In this document: piece after piece, positions 1-5,128 of the stretch | Layout: the number at the start of each line of letters is the position of its first letter | How positions within the stretch are numbered: position 1 is the first letter of the stretch | Source: Candidatus Njordarchaeota archaeon | GTDB lineage: Archaea; Asgardarchaeota; Njordarchaeia; Njordarchaeales; JAHKLH01 | Direction of reading: 5' to 3' | DNA: 5,128 nucleotides | Assembly (NCBI GenBank): GCA_029856635.1 | Contig: JAHKLH010000128.1 | Span: forward strand, 1-5,128 | The notes under the pieces: generated by a model | Databases searched by the model: none | The model's input: only the letters and a program-made list of their open reading frames with translations | Told to the model about the DNA's origin: nothing | Position numbers and translations under genes: made by a program

Positions 1-282
1 AACCTAGAGAATCTAAAAAGAATGCTAACTTTTTCATTTCAGACACCAAAAGGAACTGTTGTAGCATGTAATGCAATAATTATACTTATTTCATTTGCTC
101 TTTCATTAATTTATGGAAACCCATACAGCATATTACGATATCTTTTACCCTTCACCTTGGTTGCAATAGTTCATCAAAAACCAATTAAAAAAATAGCATT
201 TGTTGTAATCATATTTGCTGAAACCATATTTTTGATTTTACTAGCTATAATATATCTCGATGGACATATCTTCATCGGATAA
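1..282 (+). CDS. small multi-spanning membrane protein, possibly 5'-truncated by the window edge
   Basis: I do not recognise this protein. The first in-frame ATG is at 22 and gives 86 residues, but the frame is also open upstream to base 1 (residues NLENLKR before the Met), and no ribosome binding site precedes the ATG. The gene may therefore begin outside the window. From the ATG, residues about 11-31 and 57-79 are strongly hydrophobic and should span the membrane. A shorter hydrophobic patch lies at about 39-50, followed by a basic loop (KPIKK, about 53-57). The protein ends in a short hydrophobic tail, HIFIG, with TAA at 280-282. It is separated from panD by 149 bases, so the context says little about function. 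The clean alternation of hydrophobic segments and a basic loop makes a real membrane protein more likely than a chance frame. No family motif is visible. Confidence 0.45.
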   Translation, partial: NLENLKRMLTFSFQTPKGTVVACNAIIILISFALSLIYGNPYSILRYLLPFTLVAIVHQKPIKKIAFVVIIFAETIFLILLAIIYLDGHIFIG

Positions 283-431
283 CCGTAACGAGCTTTATCA
301 GATATTTTGATACAAAATAATTAGCTAAATACTAATTTAGACTCAGCAAACACTCTCTTACTTTGACTAAAATATAGACTTAAGCTTATACAAAATCAAG
401 ACTTATACTTAGAGGAAAACGGGATTAAGAA
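283..431 (+). other. intergenic region upstream of panD
   Basis: This stretch of 149 bases shows no gene. It is very AT-rich and carries a short perfect inverted repeat, CTAAAT-ACTA-ATTTAG at 325-340, and a weaker one, TATCA/TGATA, at about 297-313. Either could be part of a 3' end or a binding site, but both are AT-only or nearly so and could be chance. No long T tract marks a terminator for the upstream gene. The right end carries the putative panD promoter. Confidence 0.5.
376..408 (+). promoter_or_regulatory. putative panD promoter with repeated TATA-like element
   Basis: CTTATAC occurs twice, at 385-391 and 402-408, and AGACTTA also occurs twice, at 376-382 and 399-405. The second CTTATAC is centred about 27 bases before the panD ATG. 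In archaea this spacing places transcription start at or near the start codon, which would give a leaderless mRNA. The first copy would give a leader of roughly 20 bases. The absence of a good Shine-Dalgarno site before panD favours the leaderless reading. This is inference from spacing; the TATA match is only moderate. Confidence 0.3.
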
Positions 432-824
432 ATGATCTTACGAAAAATACTTATTGCAAAAATTCAGAATGCTAAGGTAACATCAAAGAATTTGCATTAT
501 ATTGGTAGTATTTCAATTGACAAGAAAATAATGTTTCGTGCAGGGATCATACCATGGGAAGAAGTTCTTGTTGCAAACATCTCAAACGGTGAAAGATTCA
601 TCACATATGCTATTCCATCAGATAAAACTGGTGAAATTTGTTTAAATGGTGCTGCAGCAAGAAAAGGCGAAATCGGCGATAAATTAATCATATTCGCATT
701 CGCGTATGTCAGCAAGGAAGATATACTTAAAACACATCCAAGAGTAATTGTATTAAATGAAAAGAACGAAATAATTAAGGAAATTCAATTAAATATTTCA
801 CAAGAATTCTTAAAACAATTTTAG
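432..824 (+). CDS. panD: aspartate 1-decarboxylase, pyruvoyl-dependent (bacterial PanD family)
   Basis: PanD converts L-aspartate to beta-alanine and CO2, supplying the beta-alanine half of pantothenate in coenzyme A synthesis. It acts in the cytoplasm as a tetramer. It is made as a proenzyme that cleaves itself at a Gly-Ser bond, turning the serine into a pyruvoyl cofactor. Here the site is Gly25-Ser26 in LHYIGSISID. Other family landmarks are present: Lys10 in the N-terminal AKI segment, Arg55, Thr58-Tyr59 in the RFITYAI strand, and Asn72 in the LNGAAA loop. The length of 130 residues is close to the usual 120-130. The ATG at 432 gives the expected family N-terminus; only a weak GGGA lies 7 bases upstream. 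Most archaea that have been studied make beta-alanine with a PLP-dependent MfnA/GAD-type enzyme, so this family is unusual beside an archaeal kinase and may be acquired. Family assignment is firm; substrate is inferred from the family. Confidence 0.94.
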   Translation: MILRKILIAKIQNAKVTSKNLHYIGSISIDKKIMFRAGIIPWEEVLVANISNGERFITYAIPSDKTGEICLNGAAARKGEIGDKLIIFAFAYVSKEDILKTHPRVIVLNEKNEIIKEIQLNISQEFLKQF

Positions 825-931
825 AATCCAATTACCTTGAAATTTCCATAAGCAAAAACTGAGGATTTCATCCAAGCTCTTTAATCTCTTCTTATTCCCG
901 ACACCGTCTTATGTATTTAGTTCTAGAAACT

Positions 932-1103
932 TCACTTCAAGAAAACCTCAATTGTTTCTTCTCTATTAATTCTAGGTTTCTTCATAATCAATCTTTTCCT
1001 TCGGATTACAATAAGCGCGGGATTATTATTCTTAGTCGCTTCCAAGATTCGCTTCATCATTGCTTTAAACTCTTTTTTCCTTAAACATCTCGTATTTACT
1101 CAT
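932..1103 (-). pseudogene. possible frameshifted remnant of a small or truncated gene
   Basis: On the minus strand an ATG at 1101-1103 opens MSKYEMFKEK and runs into a stop just after a run of six A (plus-strand T run at 1073-1078). Dropping one A joins this to the next frame, which continues to a TGA at 932-934. The result is a coherent 56-residue basic protein containing PALIVIRRK (about 28-36) and KKPRINREETIEVFLK (about 41-56). GGAAAG lies 8 bases before the ATG. The helix followed by PALIV strand followed by a P-containing loop and E-FLK end recalls the C-terminal end of thiamine-diphosphate decarboxylases of the sulfopyruvate/phosphonopyruvate type. That resemblance is from memory and is weak. 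The break could be decay, a sequencing error in the homopolymer, or chance. The start overlaps the presumed pantoate kinase promoter, which argues for a dead remnant. Confidence 0.3.
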
Positions 1104-1108
1104 ATAGT
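1097..1108 (+). promoter_or_regulatory. putative TATA element for pantoate kinase
   Basis: The sequence ACTCATATAG contains a TATA-like core at about 1101-1107. A transcription start some 25-28 bases downstream would fall near 1130. That leaves a short leader that just includes the ribosome binding site at 1137-1142. The match to an archaeal TATA box is moderate and no convincing BRE is seen; an alternative core, TATTTA, lies at 1093-1098. Confidence 0.3.
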
Positions 1109-1114
1109 CTTTCC

Positions 1115-1130
1115 AAAAGATTAATCTTTT
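1115..1130. promoter_or_regulatory. perfect 16-base palindrome, candidate operator of pantoate kinase
   Basis: AAAAGATTAATCTTTT reads identically on both strands over all 16 bases. It lies between the presumed TATA element and the Shine-Dalgarno site, over the expected transcription start. A dimeric regulator bound there would block transcription, so a role as operator is plausible but not shown. As RNA it could form only a weak six-pair hairpin with a TTAA loop, so a protein-binding site is more likely than an RNA switch. No second full copy is seen in the window. Confidence 0.35.
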
Positions 1131-1136
1131 TTCTTA

Positions 1137-1142
1137 GGGGAG
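1137..1142 (+). promoter_or_regulatory. ribosome binding site of pantoate kinase
   Basis: GGGGAG ends 5 bases before the ATG at 1148 and contains the GGAG core complementary to the 3' end of 16S rRNA. It fixes the kinase start and contrasts with panD, which lacks a comparable site. Confidence 0.7.
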
Positions 1143-1147
1143 TAATT

Positions 1148-2050
1148 ATGTCTGTAAGTATTGAAGTTCCTCTTCATGTCACTGGGTTTTTTAGAGCCCA
1201 TTTACACGAAAACCCACTATATGCAGGTTCCATTGGTGCCGGCTTTTCATTCCAAACATACTTGAAAACAACTGTTAAAATAAACGAACTTGGTGAAATA
1301 CGAATTTTCATTAATGGCGAAGAAAAAACAGAAGAAGCAAAAACATCATATACTGCAGCAGAACAATTCTTCGAAAGATGCGAAATATTTGAAGGCGTAG
1401 ATATTTTCCACGAAGTTCCAGCACCAATCGGATGCGGATTAGCAACGAGTGGAGCTGGTGCACTCGGCGTTGTATTTGGATTAAATGAGCTTTTTGGTAT
1501 GGGAATAAATAAGGTTGAACTCGCACAAATAGCACATGTTGCTGAAGTCGAAAACAAGACTGGTTTGGGAAGTGTAATTGCCCAATATGAGGGGCAATTC
1601 GAAATACGCTTAAAACCAGGAGCTCCAGGTATTGGTGTGGTTAAAAGAATTCCGGTGGATGCTGAGGTGGCAATAATCGTCTTTGGTGAAATACCAACGC
1701 CCGAGATTCTTAAATCAGAAGAAAAAATCAAGAAGATAGAAAATGCATTTGACAATAAGAACGAAATATTAGCCTCAGCCTTCTCTATCGAAAAATTCTG
1801 TGAACTATCATTAGACTTTGCTAAACGAAGTGGATTACTAACTAGAAGAGGAGAAAGAATACTTGAAATAGCTAAGAAATACGATTTAATTGGATCACAA
1901 TTGATGATAGGCGATGGAGTATTCTTGTTTGGTGATGATCTAAGGACTAAAATCAAAAGAATATTAGGGGAAATAGAAGAGAAGCCAATTAAAGTAATCG
2001 TTTCAGGAATCGATAATATAGGCGTTCGTATTTCAGAAACTAAGATGTAA
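1148..2050 (+). CDS. pantoate kinase, archaeal GHMP kinase family
   Basis: This enzyme phosphorylates pantoate with ATP to 4-phosphopantoate, which archaeal phosphopantothenate synthetase then joins to beta-alanine on the way to coenzyme A. The 300-residue length is normal for the family (COG1829 type). The N-terminus VPLHVTGFF (8-16) and PLYAGSIGAGFSF (23-35) match the family signature. The GHMP ATP-binding loop is PIGCGLATSGAGALG (93-107), and the conserved EVENKTGLGSV (133-143) follows. Near the C-terminus, LIGSQLMIGDGVFLFG (247-262) is a Gly-rich segment. The start is supported by GGGGAG 5 bases upstream. panD lies upstream on the same strand but 323 bases away, so the two share a pathway and probably not a transcript. 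A palindrome at 1115-1130 may control this gene. It ends 2 bases from the stop of the convergent exonuclease. A long antisense frame across it is a shadow. Other GHMP kinases are less likely given the N-terminal signature. Confidence 0.93.
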   Translation: MSVSIEVPLHVTGFFRAHLHENPLYAGSIGAGFSFQTYLKTTVKINELGEIRIFINGEEKTEEAKTSYTAAEQFFERCEIFEGVDIFHEVPAPIGCGLATSGAGALGVVFGLNELFGMGINKVELAQIAHVAEVENKTGLGSVIAQYEGQFEIRLKPGAPGIGVVKRIPVDAEVAIIVFGEIPTPEILKSEEKIKKIENAFDNKNEILASAFSIEKFCELSLDFAKRSGLLTRRGERILEIAKKYDLIGSQLMIGDGVFLFGDDLRTKIKRILGEIEEKPIKVIVSGIDNIGVRISETKM

Positions 2051-2052
2051 TT

Positions 2053-2652
2053 TCATAATCTTAGAACATGAGATAGTTTTAATAATATATGGGCATTTCT
2101 CCTAGCATCATCCAAAGCATTGTGAGTATGTGGAAGTTTTACAGAAAAAACTGGTGGCAAACGATACAAATTCATTTTTAAGTCACGAAATATCCCACGA
2201 ACTAGATCCTTCAAGCTCATTGGATTATGATGCAATATTTCATAAGCATTAAAGCCAAATAATTCCAGATAAAGTCTTATCCAGCCAACATCGAATTCCG
2301 GATTATCGGATGCTAATAGAACTTTTCGACCAGTCCTTGCTTTAATGGATTTTAAGTATTCGTAAAAACGCTTCATTGCAACAGCAGGATCCTCTCCACG
2401 TTTTTTATAAAACTCCAGAGACTTACCGCTCGTCTTTTTAATTGCTTCTGGGTCGTATCTATCGTTCACCGGTTTTAATATTGCATAGAATTTACTGCAT
2501 ATTCTTTTCTGAGTATTTGATAAAATTACCTCAACGGCACCGATTTCGAGCAGATTATGGTATGGAACAATTCCCTTGTAAGCTCTCAAATTTCCTGACG
2601 CTTCTACATCAACGACTATAATTGTCCATGCTTTTTGGAAAAGCACACTCAC
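2053..2652 (-). CDS. DEDDh 3'-5' exonuclease (RNase T / DnaQ-like)
   Basis: This 199-residue protein is a single exonuclease domain expected to remove nucleotides from 3' ends of DNA or RNA using two metal ions. All five catalytic residues of the DEDDh family can be placed: Asp15 and Glu17 in VVDVEASG, Asp121 in NPEFDVGW, and His177 and Asp182 in HNALDDARRNA. There is no polymerase, helicase or extra domain, so its substrate (repair DNA, RNA end trimming or small oligonucleotides) cannot be told. The start is GTG at 2650-2652, with AGGTG 8 bases upstream; an in-frame TGA seven codons upstream excludes a longer protein. It is transcribed alone and converges on pantoate kinase with a 2-base gap, leaving no room for a separate terminator. 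The spacing around the conserved motifs and the long insert at about 140-173 differ from bacterial DnaQ, and I do not recognise the subfamily. Confidence 0.87.
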   Translation of the reverse strand: MSVLFQKAWTIIVVDVEASGNLRAYKGIVPYHNLLEIGAVEVILSNTQKRICSKFYAILKPVNDRYDPEAIKKTSGKSLEFYKKRGEDPAVAMKRFYEYLKSIKARTGRKVLLASDNPEFDVGWIRLYLELFGFNAYEILHHNPMSLKDLVRGIFRDLKMNLYRLPPVFSVKLPHTHNALDDARRNAHILLKLSHVLRL

Positions 2653-2660
2653 GATTTTTT

Positions 2661-2665
2661 CACCT
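2661..2665 (-). promoter_or_regulatory. ribosome binding site deciding the exonuclease GTG start
   Basis: On the minus strand AGGTG (followed by A) lies 8 bases before the GTG at 2652 and matches the AGGTGA part of the archaeal Shine-Dalgarno consensus. It supports a non-ATG start for this gene. Confidence 0.65.
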
Positions 2666-2686
2666 AATCAATCATTAATAGAACCA

Positions 2687-2696
2687 TTTTTAAAAA
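2687..2696 (-). promoter_or_regulatory. putative TATA box of the exonuclease
   Basis: On the minus strand the sequence is TTTTTAAAAA, preceded by the purine-rich GAGAAATAATT. It is about 40 bases before the GTG start. Transcription would begin close to the AGGTG site, giving a very short leader. A-rich and T-rich runs are common here, so this is a modest call. Confidence 0.3.
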
Positions 2697-2950
2697 CAAA
2701 ATTATTTCTCTTCGCCTAGTAACTTTAACTTGCATTCAAAGATGCTAGAAGTATACTGCTTTAATGTTATTATTTGACATATAAGGATTGGCTTCAATAT
2801 TTAGCGCTTTTTCAATACCAACATGCTTAACTACTTAATTAAAGTTAACACATAAAACATTGATTCAGGAAAATATTAGATAAAATTCGCAATAAATAGA
2901 GGACAGAATTCTGAAATAATCAAAAAGATTTCTTAACGAGTTATTAGCGA
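2697..2950. other. gap between exonuclease promoter and permease stop
   Basis: Together with the exonuclease leader this makes 298 bases without a gene. I see only very short frames. There is an inverted repeat, TTAACT/AGTTAA, at 2827-2832 and 2843-2848, and a 10-base palindrome, CAGAATTCTG, at 2904-2913. On the minus strand a T5 tract (plus-strand A run at 2924-2928) lies about 25 bases after the permease stop and could serve as an oligo-T archaeal terminator. None of these is strong. No tRNA or other structured RNA is recognisable. Confidence 0.5.
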
Positions 2951-4126
2951 TTATTCCCATCTGAGTGCTTCAACAGGATTTAACTTTGCAGCACGATAAG
3001 CCGGATACAAGCCAGATATTATGCTTAAGCCTACTGCCAGAACAGCAGTTTTTATGAATGTAGCCGCCTCGAATTCTGGTTGAATAAATGGAATTTGACT
3101 AAAGAAAAGTGTTTTTAATAAATATGAACCAAAGACTCCAATAAGTGCTCCAACAACAGTTCCAATGACCCCAATAATCAGAGCTTCGTATAAGAACATT
3201 CTCATTACGTCAGAGTTCTTGAATCCAATTGCCTTGAGTGTTCCTATTTCTCTTATTCGTTCAAGTACTGATGTGTATAATGTTGTGATTATTCCTATTG
3301 ATGCTACCAATAATGAAATTAATGATACTGAGAGGATGTAGATATCTATTGTTATTAGGATTCTGTTAACCATGATGTTTATTTGCTGAGGAGTTAAGAC
3401 TTCTAGTTTATACTGTTGGCTTATGAATTCTGCAATTTTTTCATTAATTGTTCCATTCTCTGTAACTATGTAAAGACCATCGTATTCATTTTGTTCAAAG
3501 AATTTCTTGGCTGTTTCAAGCGGCATCCAAACGTTTTGATCTACTGGAATAAAGAACGATCCGAAGTAATCAAAAACGCCTCTCACTATAAAATTGCCCT
3601 CTTTAACCTTCTGTCGTCCTTCCTCAAATGTAGTGTATGTTATTTTAACTGCTTCACCAGTATATGCAAATTTGGTTCCATCAGGATTGTACGCAACTTG
3701 ATAACCTAATACAATACCGAATATATCTGTTTCTGGAGGCAATATTCCAGATTCTAATTTGAGTTCGGGCATTAAATAATTTATTTTTGATAAGTCCATT
3801 CCAACTACAATCACATCCTTAGTTTGACCATACACTTCAATTGTTATAAATTTAGAAATTACGGGTATGACTGCCTTAACTCCCGGAATTTTACTTATGT
3901 CGTCTACGAGCGAATCATCAATTACGACATTGCCTCTTCTTGAGGAAACTATTATTATGTTTGTTCCAAATTTTTGAAATTCCCCTTCTATGAAATGCTT
4001 TGTACCTGTACTAATTCCATCAACTGCAACAAGCAATGCCACTCCAACAATTACCATTAAGATCGTAAGTGCCGATCTTATTCTTCGTTCCTTTAGCGCT
4101 TCAAATGCTAAAATTAATAATTCCAT
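2951..4126 (-). CDS. ABC transporter permease, FtsX/MacB type (type VII)
   Basis: This is a membrane subunit of the MacB/LolCE/FtsX group, which couples ATP hydrolysis in the cytoplasm to movement of an extracellular domain. Such systems export peptides or lipids or transmit force; the substrate here is unknown. The 391 residues show the usual plan: a cytoplasmic amphipathic start (LAFEALKERRIRSAL), TM1 at about 19-37, a large extracellular MacB-PCD-type domain (about 40-250), and three more segments at about 256-281, 311-338 and 358-375. The coupling region ERIREIGTLKAIGFKNSDVMRMFLYEA (289-315, seen in part here) and the end SGLYPAYRAAKLNPVEALRW (371-390) are typical. The ATG at 4124-4126 gives the standard N-terminus. 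It starts 3 bases after the stop of the surface protein gene, so the two are one operon. No ATPase gene is in the window; one is expected upstream. Family assignment is firm, role open. Confidence 0.93.
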   Translation of the reverse strand: MELLILAFEALKERRIRSALTILMVIVGVALLVAVDGISTGTKHFIEGEFQKFGTNIIIVSSRRGNVVIDDSLVDDISKIPGVKAVIPVISKFITIEVYGQTKDVIVVGMDLSKINYLMPELKLESGILPPETDIFGIVLGYQVAYNPDGTKFAYTGEAVKITYTTFEEGRQKVKEGNFIVRGVFDYFGSFFIPVDQNVWMPLETAKKFFEQNEYDGLYIVTENGTINEKIAEFISQQYKLEVLTPQQINIMVNRILITIDIYILSVSLISLLVASIGIITTLYTSVLERIREIGTLKAIGFKNSDVMRMFLYEALIIGVIGTVVGALIGVFGSYLLKTLFFSQIPFIQPEFEAATFIKTAVLAVGLSIISGLYPAYRAAKLNPVEALRWE

Positions 4127-4129
4127 GTT

Positions 4130-5128
4130 CTACGACCTTCTCCTTCGTATAAAAACCACTACTGAAACCACTGCAATTATTGCTAAGCCTACATAAATGT
4201 ATGGTAAGTAATCAGCAAGCGAAGTTGTTGGTTGTTCACTAGTAATTTCACTGGTTTTGTTAGCTATTCTTATTGTTACATTAAATTGAATACTGTACTC
4301 ATCATACATTTCATCATAATAATTAAACACTATTGTTACGTTACGTATCCCAATATCGGCGTTTGGAGATACTCTGAATTGCAAAGTAAAAGGTGTTGGC
4401 GAGTTTGGTTCAACGTCGCCAACATAATAGAAACTTTCTGCCAGTAATTCAATAAATTCTGCAAGCATTATGCTTGCATTACAAAATTGTGCTGTTGCAG
4501 TTCCCATATTTAAGACTGTTGCTGAGATTTTAACGGTATCACTAGGAAACGCGACTGCAGGTTCAACACGTATATCAAAGAATTTTAGTATAATTCGTCC
4601 TCTTATTATGAAACCTATTGTGTACTCTTCACTATAAGTGTTTCCGTGTTCATCTGTAAAATCAATGCTAATTGTAACATCCATTGTTTGACCGATAAGT
4701 TCAATTTCACCATATACTCCAGCTATGACAGATTTCGGTACATAAACGGTAATACTAATATTAACTGAATCACCTGGAGAAAGTCCATTTATTACCCATT
4801 GAGTATCTCCAAACACAACTACATAATCTGGACAACTAACTTGAATATTAGCAGTTCCATGCCAGAGATTGTTTGTTATTGTGAAAGTCAATGTAGTTTT
4901 CTCTCCAGCGTATACATGATCGGTCGATGGAATTATTTTTGTCTCACTTGGAATTTCAACATCAATTGTCCACGTATTAGATGTTGTCAAATCCCCATCT
5001 GAAACTTCTACACGAAGAGTATGTGTTCCAAAATCTTCTTCAGTTGCAAAATATGTGTAATTCTGTCCCTCACCAACTTTTTCTCCATCTAAGTACCAAG
5101 TGTATGTTAATGAATCATTATCTGGATC
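4130..5128 (-). CDS. surface-anchored multidomain Ig/PKD-like and CARDB/NEW3-like protein, 5' end outside window
   Basis: The frame is open to the window edge, so the true start lies beyond 5128; 332 residues are visible. Residues 1-58 form an Ig/PKD-like beta domain (SLTYTWYLDGE, then GTHTLRVEVSDGD). Residues about 59-175 resemble NEW3-type domains (AGEKTTLTFTITN, LSPGDSVNISITVYVP). Residues about 177-289 resemble a CARDB/S-layer-like (COG1361) domain (FPSDTVKISATVLNMGTA). A Ser/Thr-rich linker at 290-306 leads to one membrane helix at about 307-326 and the tail IRRRRS. This places the beta domains outside the cell and the tail in the cytoplasm. Several N-X-S/T sites (for example NIS, NAS, NVT twice) would allow N-glycosylation, as on archaeal surface proteins. 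It precedes the permease by 3 bases, so it is probably the extracellular partner of that transporter. A TTG at 4988-4990 could be read as a start but cuts the first domain in half. Ligand unknown. Confidence 0.85.
   Translation of the reverse strand, partial: DPDNDSLTYTWYLDGEKVGEGQNYTYFATEEDFGTHTLRVEVSDGDLTTSNTWTIDVEIPSETKIIPSTDHVYAGEKTTLTFTITNNLWHGTANIQVSCPDYVVVFGDTQWVINGLSPGDSVNISITVYVPKSVIAGVYGEIELIGQTMDVTISIDFTDEHGNTYSEEYTIGFIIRGRIILKFFDIRVEPAVAFPSDTVKISATVLNMGTATAQFCNASIMLAEFIELLAESFYYVGDVEPNSPTPFTLQFRVSPNADIGIRNVTIVFNYYDEMYDEYSIQFNVTIRIANKTSEITSEQPTTSLADYLPYIYVGLAIIAVVSVVVFIRRRRS
4135..4144 (-). promoter_or_regulatory. permease ribosome binding site inside the preceding gene's Arg codons
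   Basis: On the minus strand AGGAG (4140-4144) and AAGGT (4135-4139) lie 13 and 8 bases before the permease ATG. They are formed by the AGG AGA AGG codons of the basic RRRR tail of the upstream gene. The tail and the translation start of the next gene thus share the same bases, which fits translational coupling. Confidence 0.5.

Larger units (their letters stand above)
825..1147. other. 323-base gap between panD and pantoate kinase
   Basis: No intact gene of useful length is visible on either strand. The plus strand is markedly pyrimidine-rich; for example 55 of 80 bases at 1031-1110 are C or T. In a genome whose coding strands are purine-rich, this suggests former or present coding on the minus strand. 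A minus-strand frame interrupted by one frameshift lies at 932-1103 (separate entry). The part at 825-931 shows only short, stop-interrupted frames. The right end holds the kinase TATA-like sequence, a perfect palindrome and its ribosome binding site. Confidence 0.6.

Noticed and set aside
325..340. CTAAAT-ACTA-ATTTAG hairpin as a terminator of the first gene
   Set aside because: Six mostly AT pairs with no following T tract; too weak for a hairpin terminator, and archaeal termination depends mainly on oligo-T.
825..931. possible continuation of the minus-strand gene remnant
   Set aside because: Frames here are short and stop-interrupted, and joining them would need several arbitrary frameshifts; the fragment ending SLDEILSFCLWKFQ has no recognisable family pattern.
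1174..1956. 260-codon open frame antisense to pantoate kinase
   Set aside because: It lies wholly inside a confidently identified gene, has Ser/Pro/Ile-rich composition typical of a reverse-frame shadow, and shows no family motif or ribosome binding site of note.
2904..2913. CAGAATTCTG palindrome downstream of the permease
   Set aside because: Only 10 bases, lies after a gene and not near a promoter, and such short palindromes are expected by chance in AT-rich DNA.
4988..4990. TTG as the start of the surface protein
   Set aside because: The same frame continues without a stop to the window edge, and the upstream residues complete an Ig/PKD-like domain (TYTWYLDGE ... VEVSDGD). The gene is truncated by the window, not started here.
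1..5128. CRISPR array, tRNA, rRNA, insertion sequence or attachment site
   Set aside because: I looked for regularly spaced repeats, tRNA T-loop patterns, transposase motifs and terminal inverted repeats with target duplications and saw none.

Overview
The window looks like chromosomal DNA from an AT-rich archaeon. The strongest evidence is a GHMP-family pantoate kinase, the enzyme that replaces bacterial pantothenate synthetase in the archaeal coenzyme A pathway. A FtsX/MacB-type permease paired with a C-terminally anchored Ig-like surface protein, GGTG/GGAG-type ribosome binding sites and TATA-like promoter sequences fit this. The lineage cannot be fixed from this sequence; a TACK, Bathyarchaeia-like or Asgard-like genome would fit.

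Layout. 1-282 (+): end of a small multi-spanning membrane protein, possibly cut by the window edge. 432-824 (+): panD, a pyruvoyl-type aspartate 1-decarboxylase of the bacterial family. 825-1147: a 323-base gap with no intact gene. On the minus strand it carries what may be a frameshifted gene remnant (932-1103), and next to the following gene a perfect 16-base palindrome. 1148-2050 (+): archaeal pantoate kinase. 2053-2652 (-): a DEDDh 3'-5' exonuclease, convergent with the kinase and only 2 bases from it. 2653-2950: a gap holding the exonuclease promoter region. 2951-4126 (-): ABC permease. 4130-5128 (-): 3' part of an extracellular Ig/PKD-like and CARDB/NEW3-like protein with a C-terminal membrane anchor, whose start lies beyond the window.

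How the genes work together. PanD makes beta-alanine and pantoate kinase makes 4-phosphopantoate. These are the two substrates that archaeal phosphopantothenate synthetase joins, so the left half is a coenzyme A precursor locus, although the 323-base gap argues for separate transcripts. The right half is an operon of a surface-anchored beta-sandwich protein and a mechanotransmission-type permease with a 3-base junction. Its ATPase is not in the window and is expected upstream, beyond base 5128. The exonuclease stands alone.

I do not see a clearly new system. The points most worth a second look are the bacterial-type panD beside an archaeal kinase, the gene remnant in the gap, and the operator-like palindrome at the kinase start.
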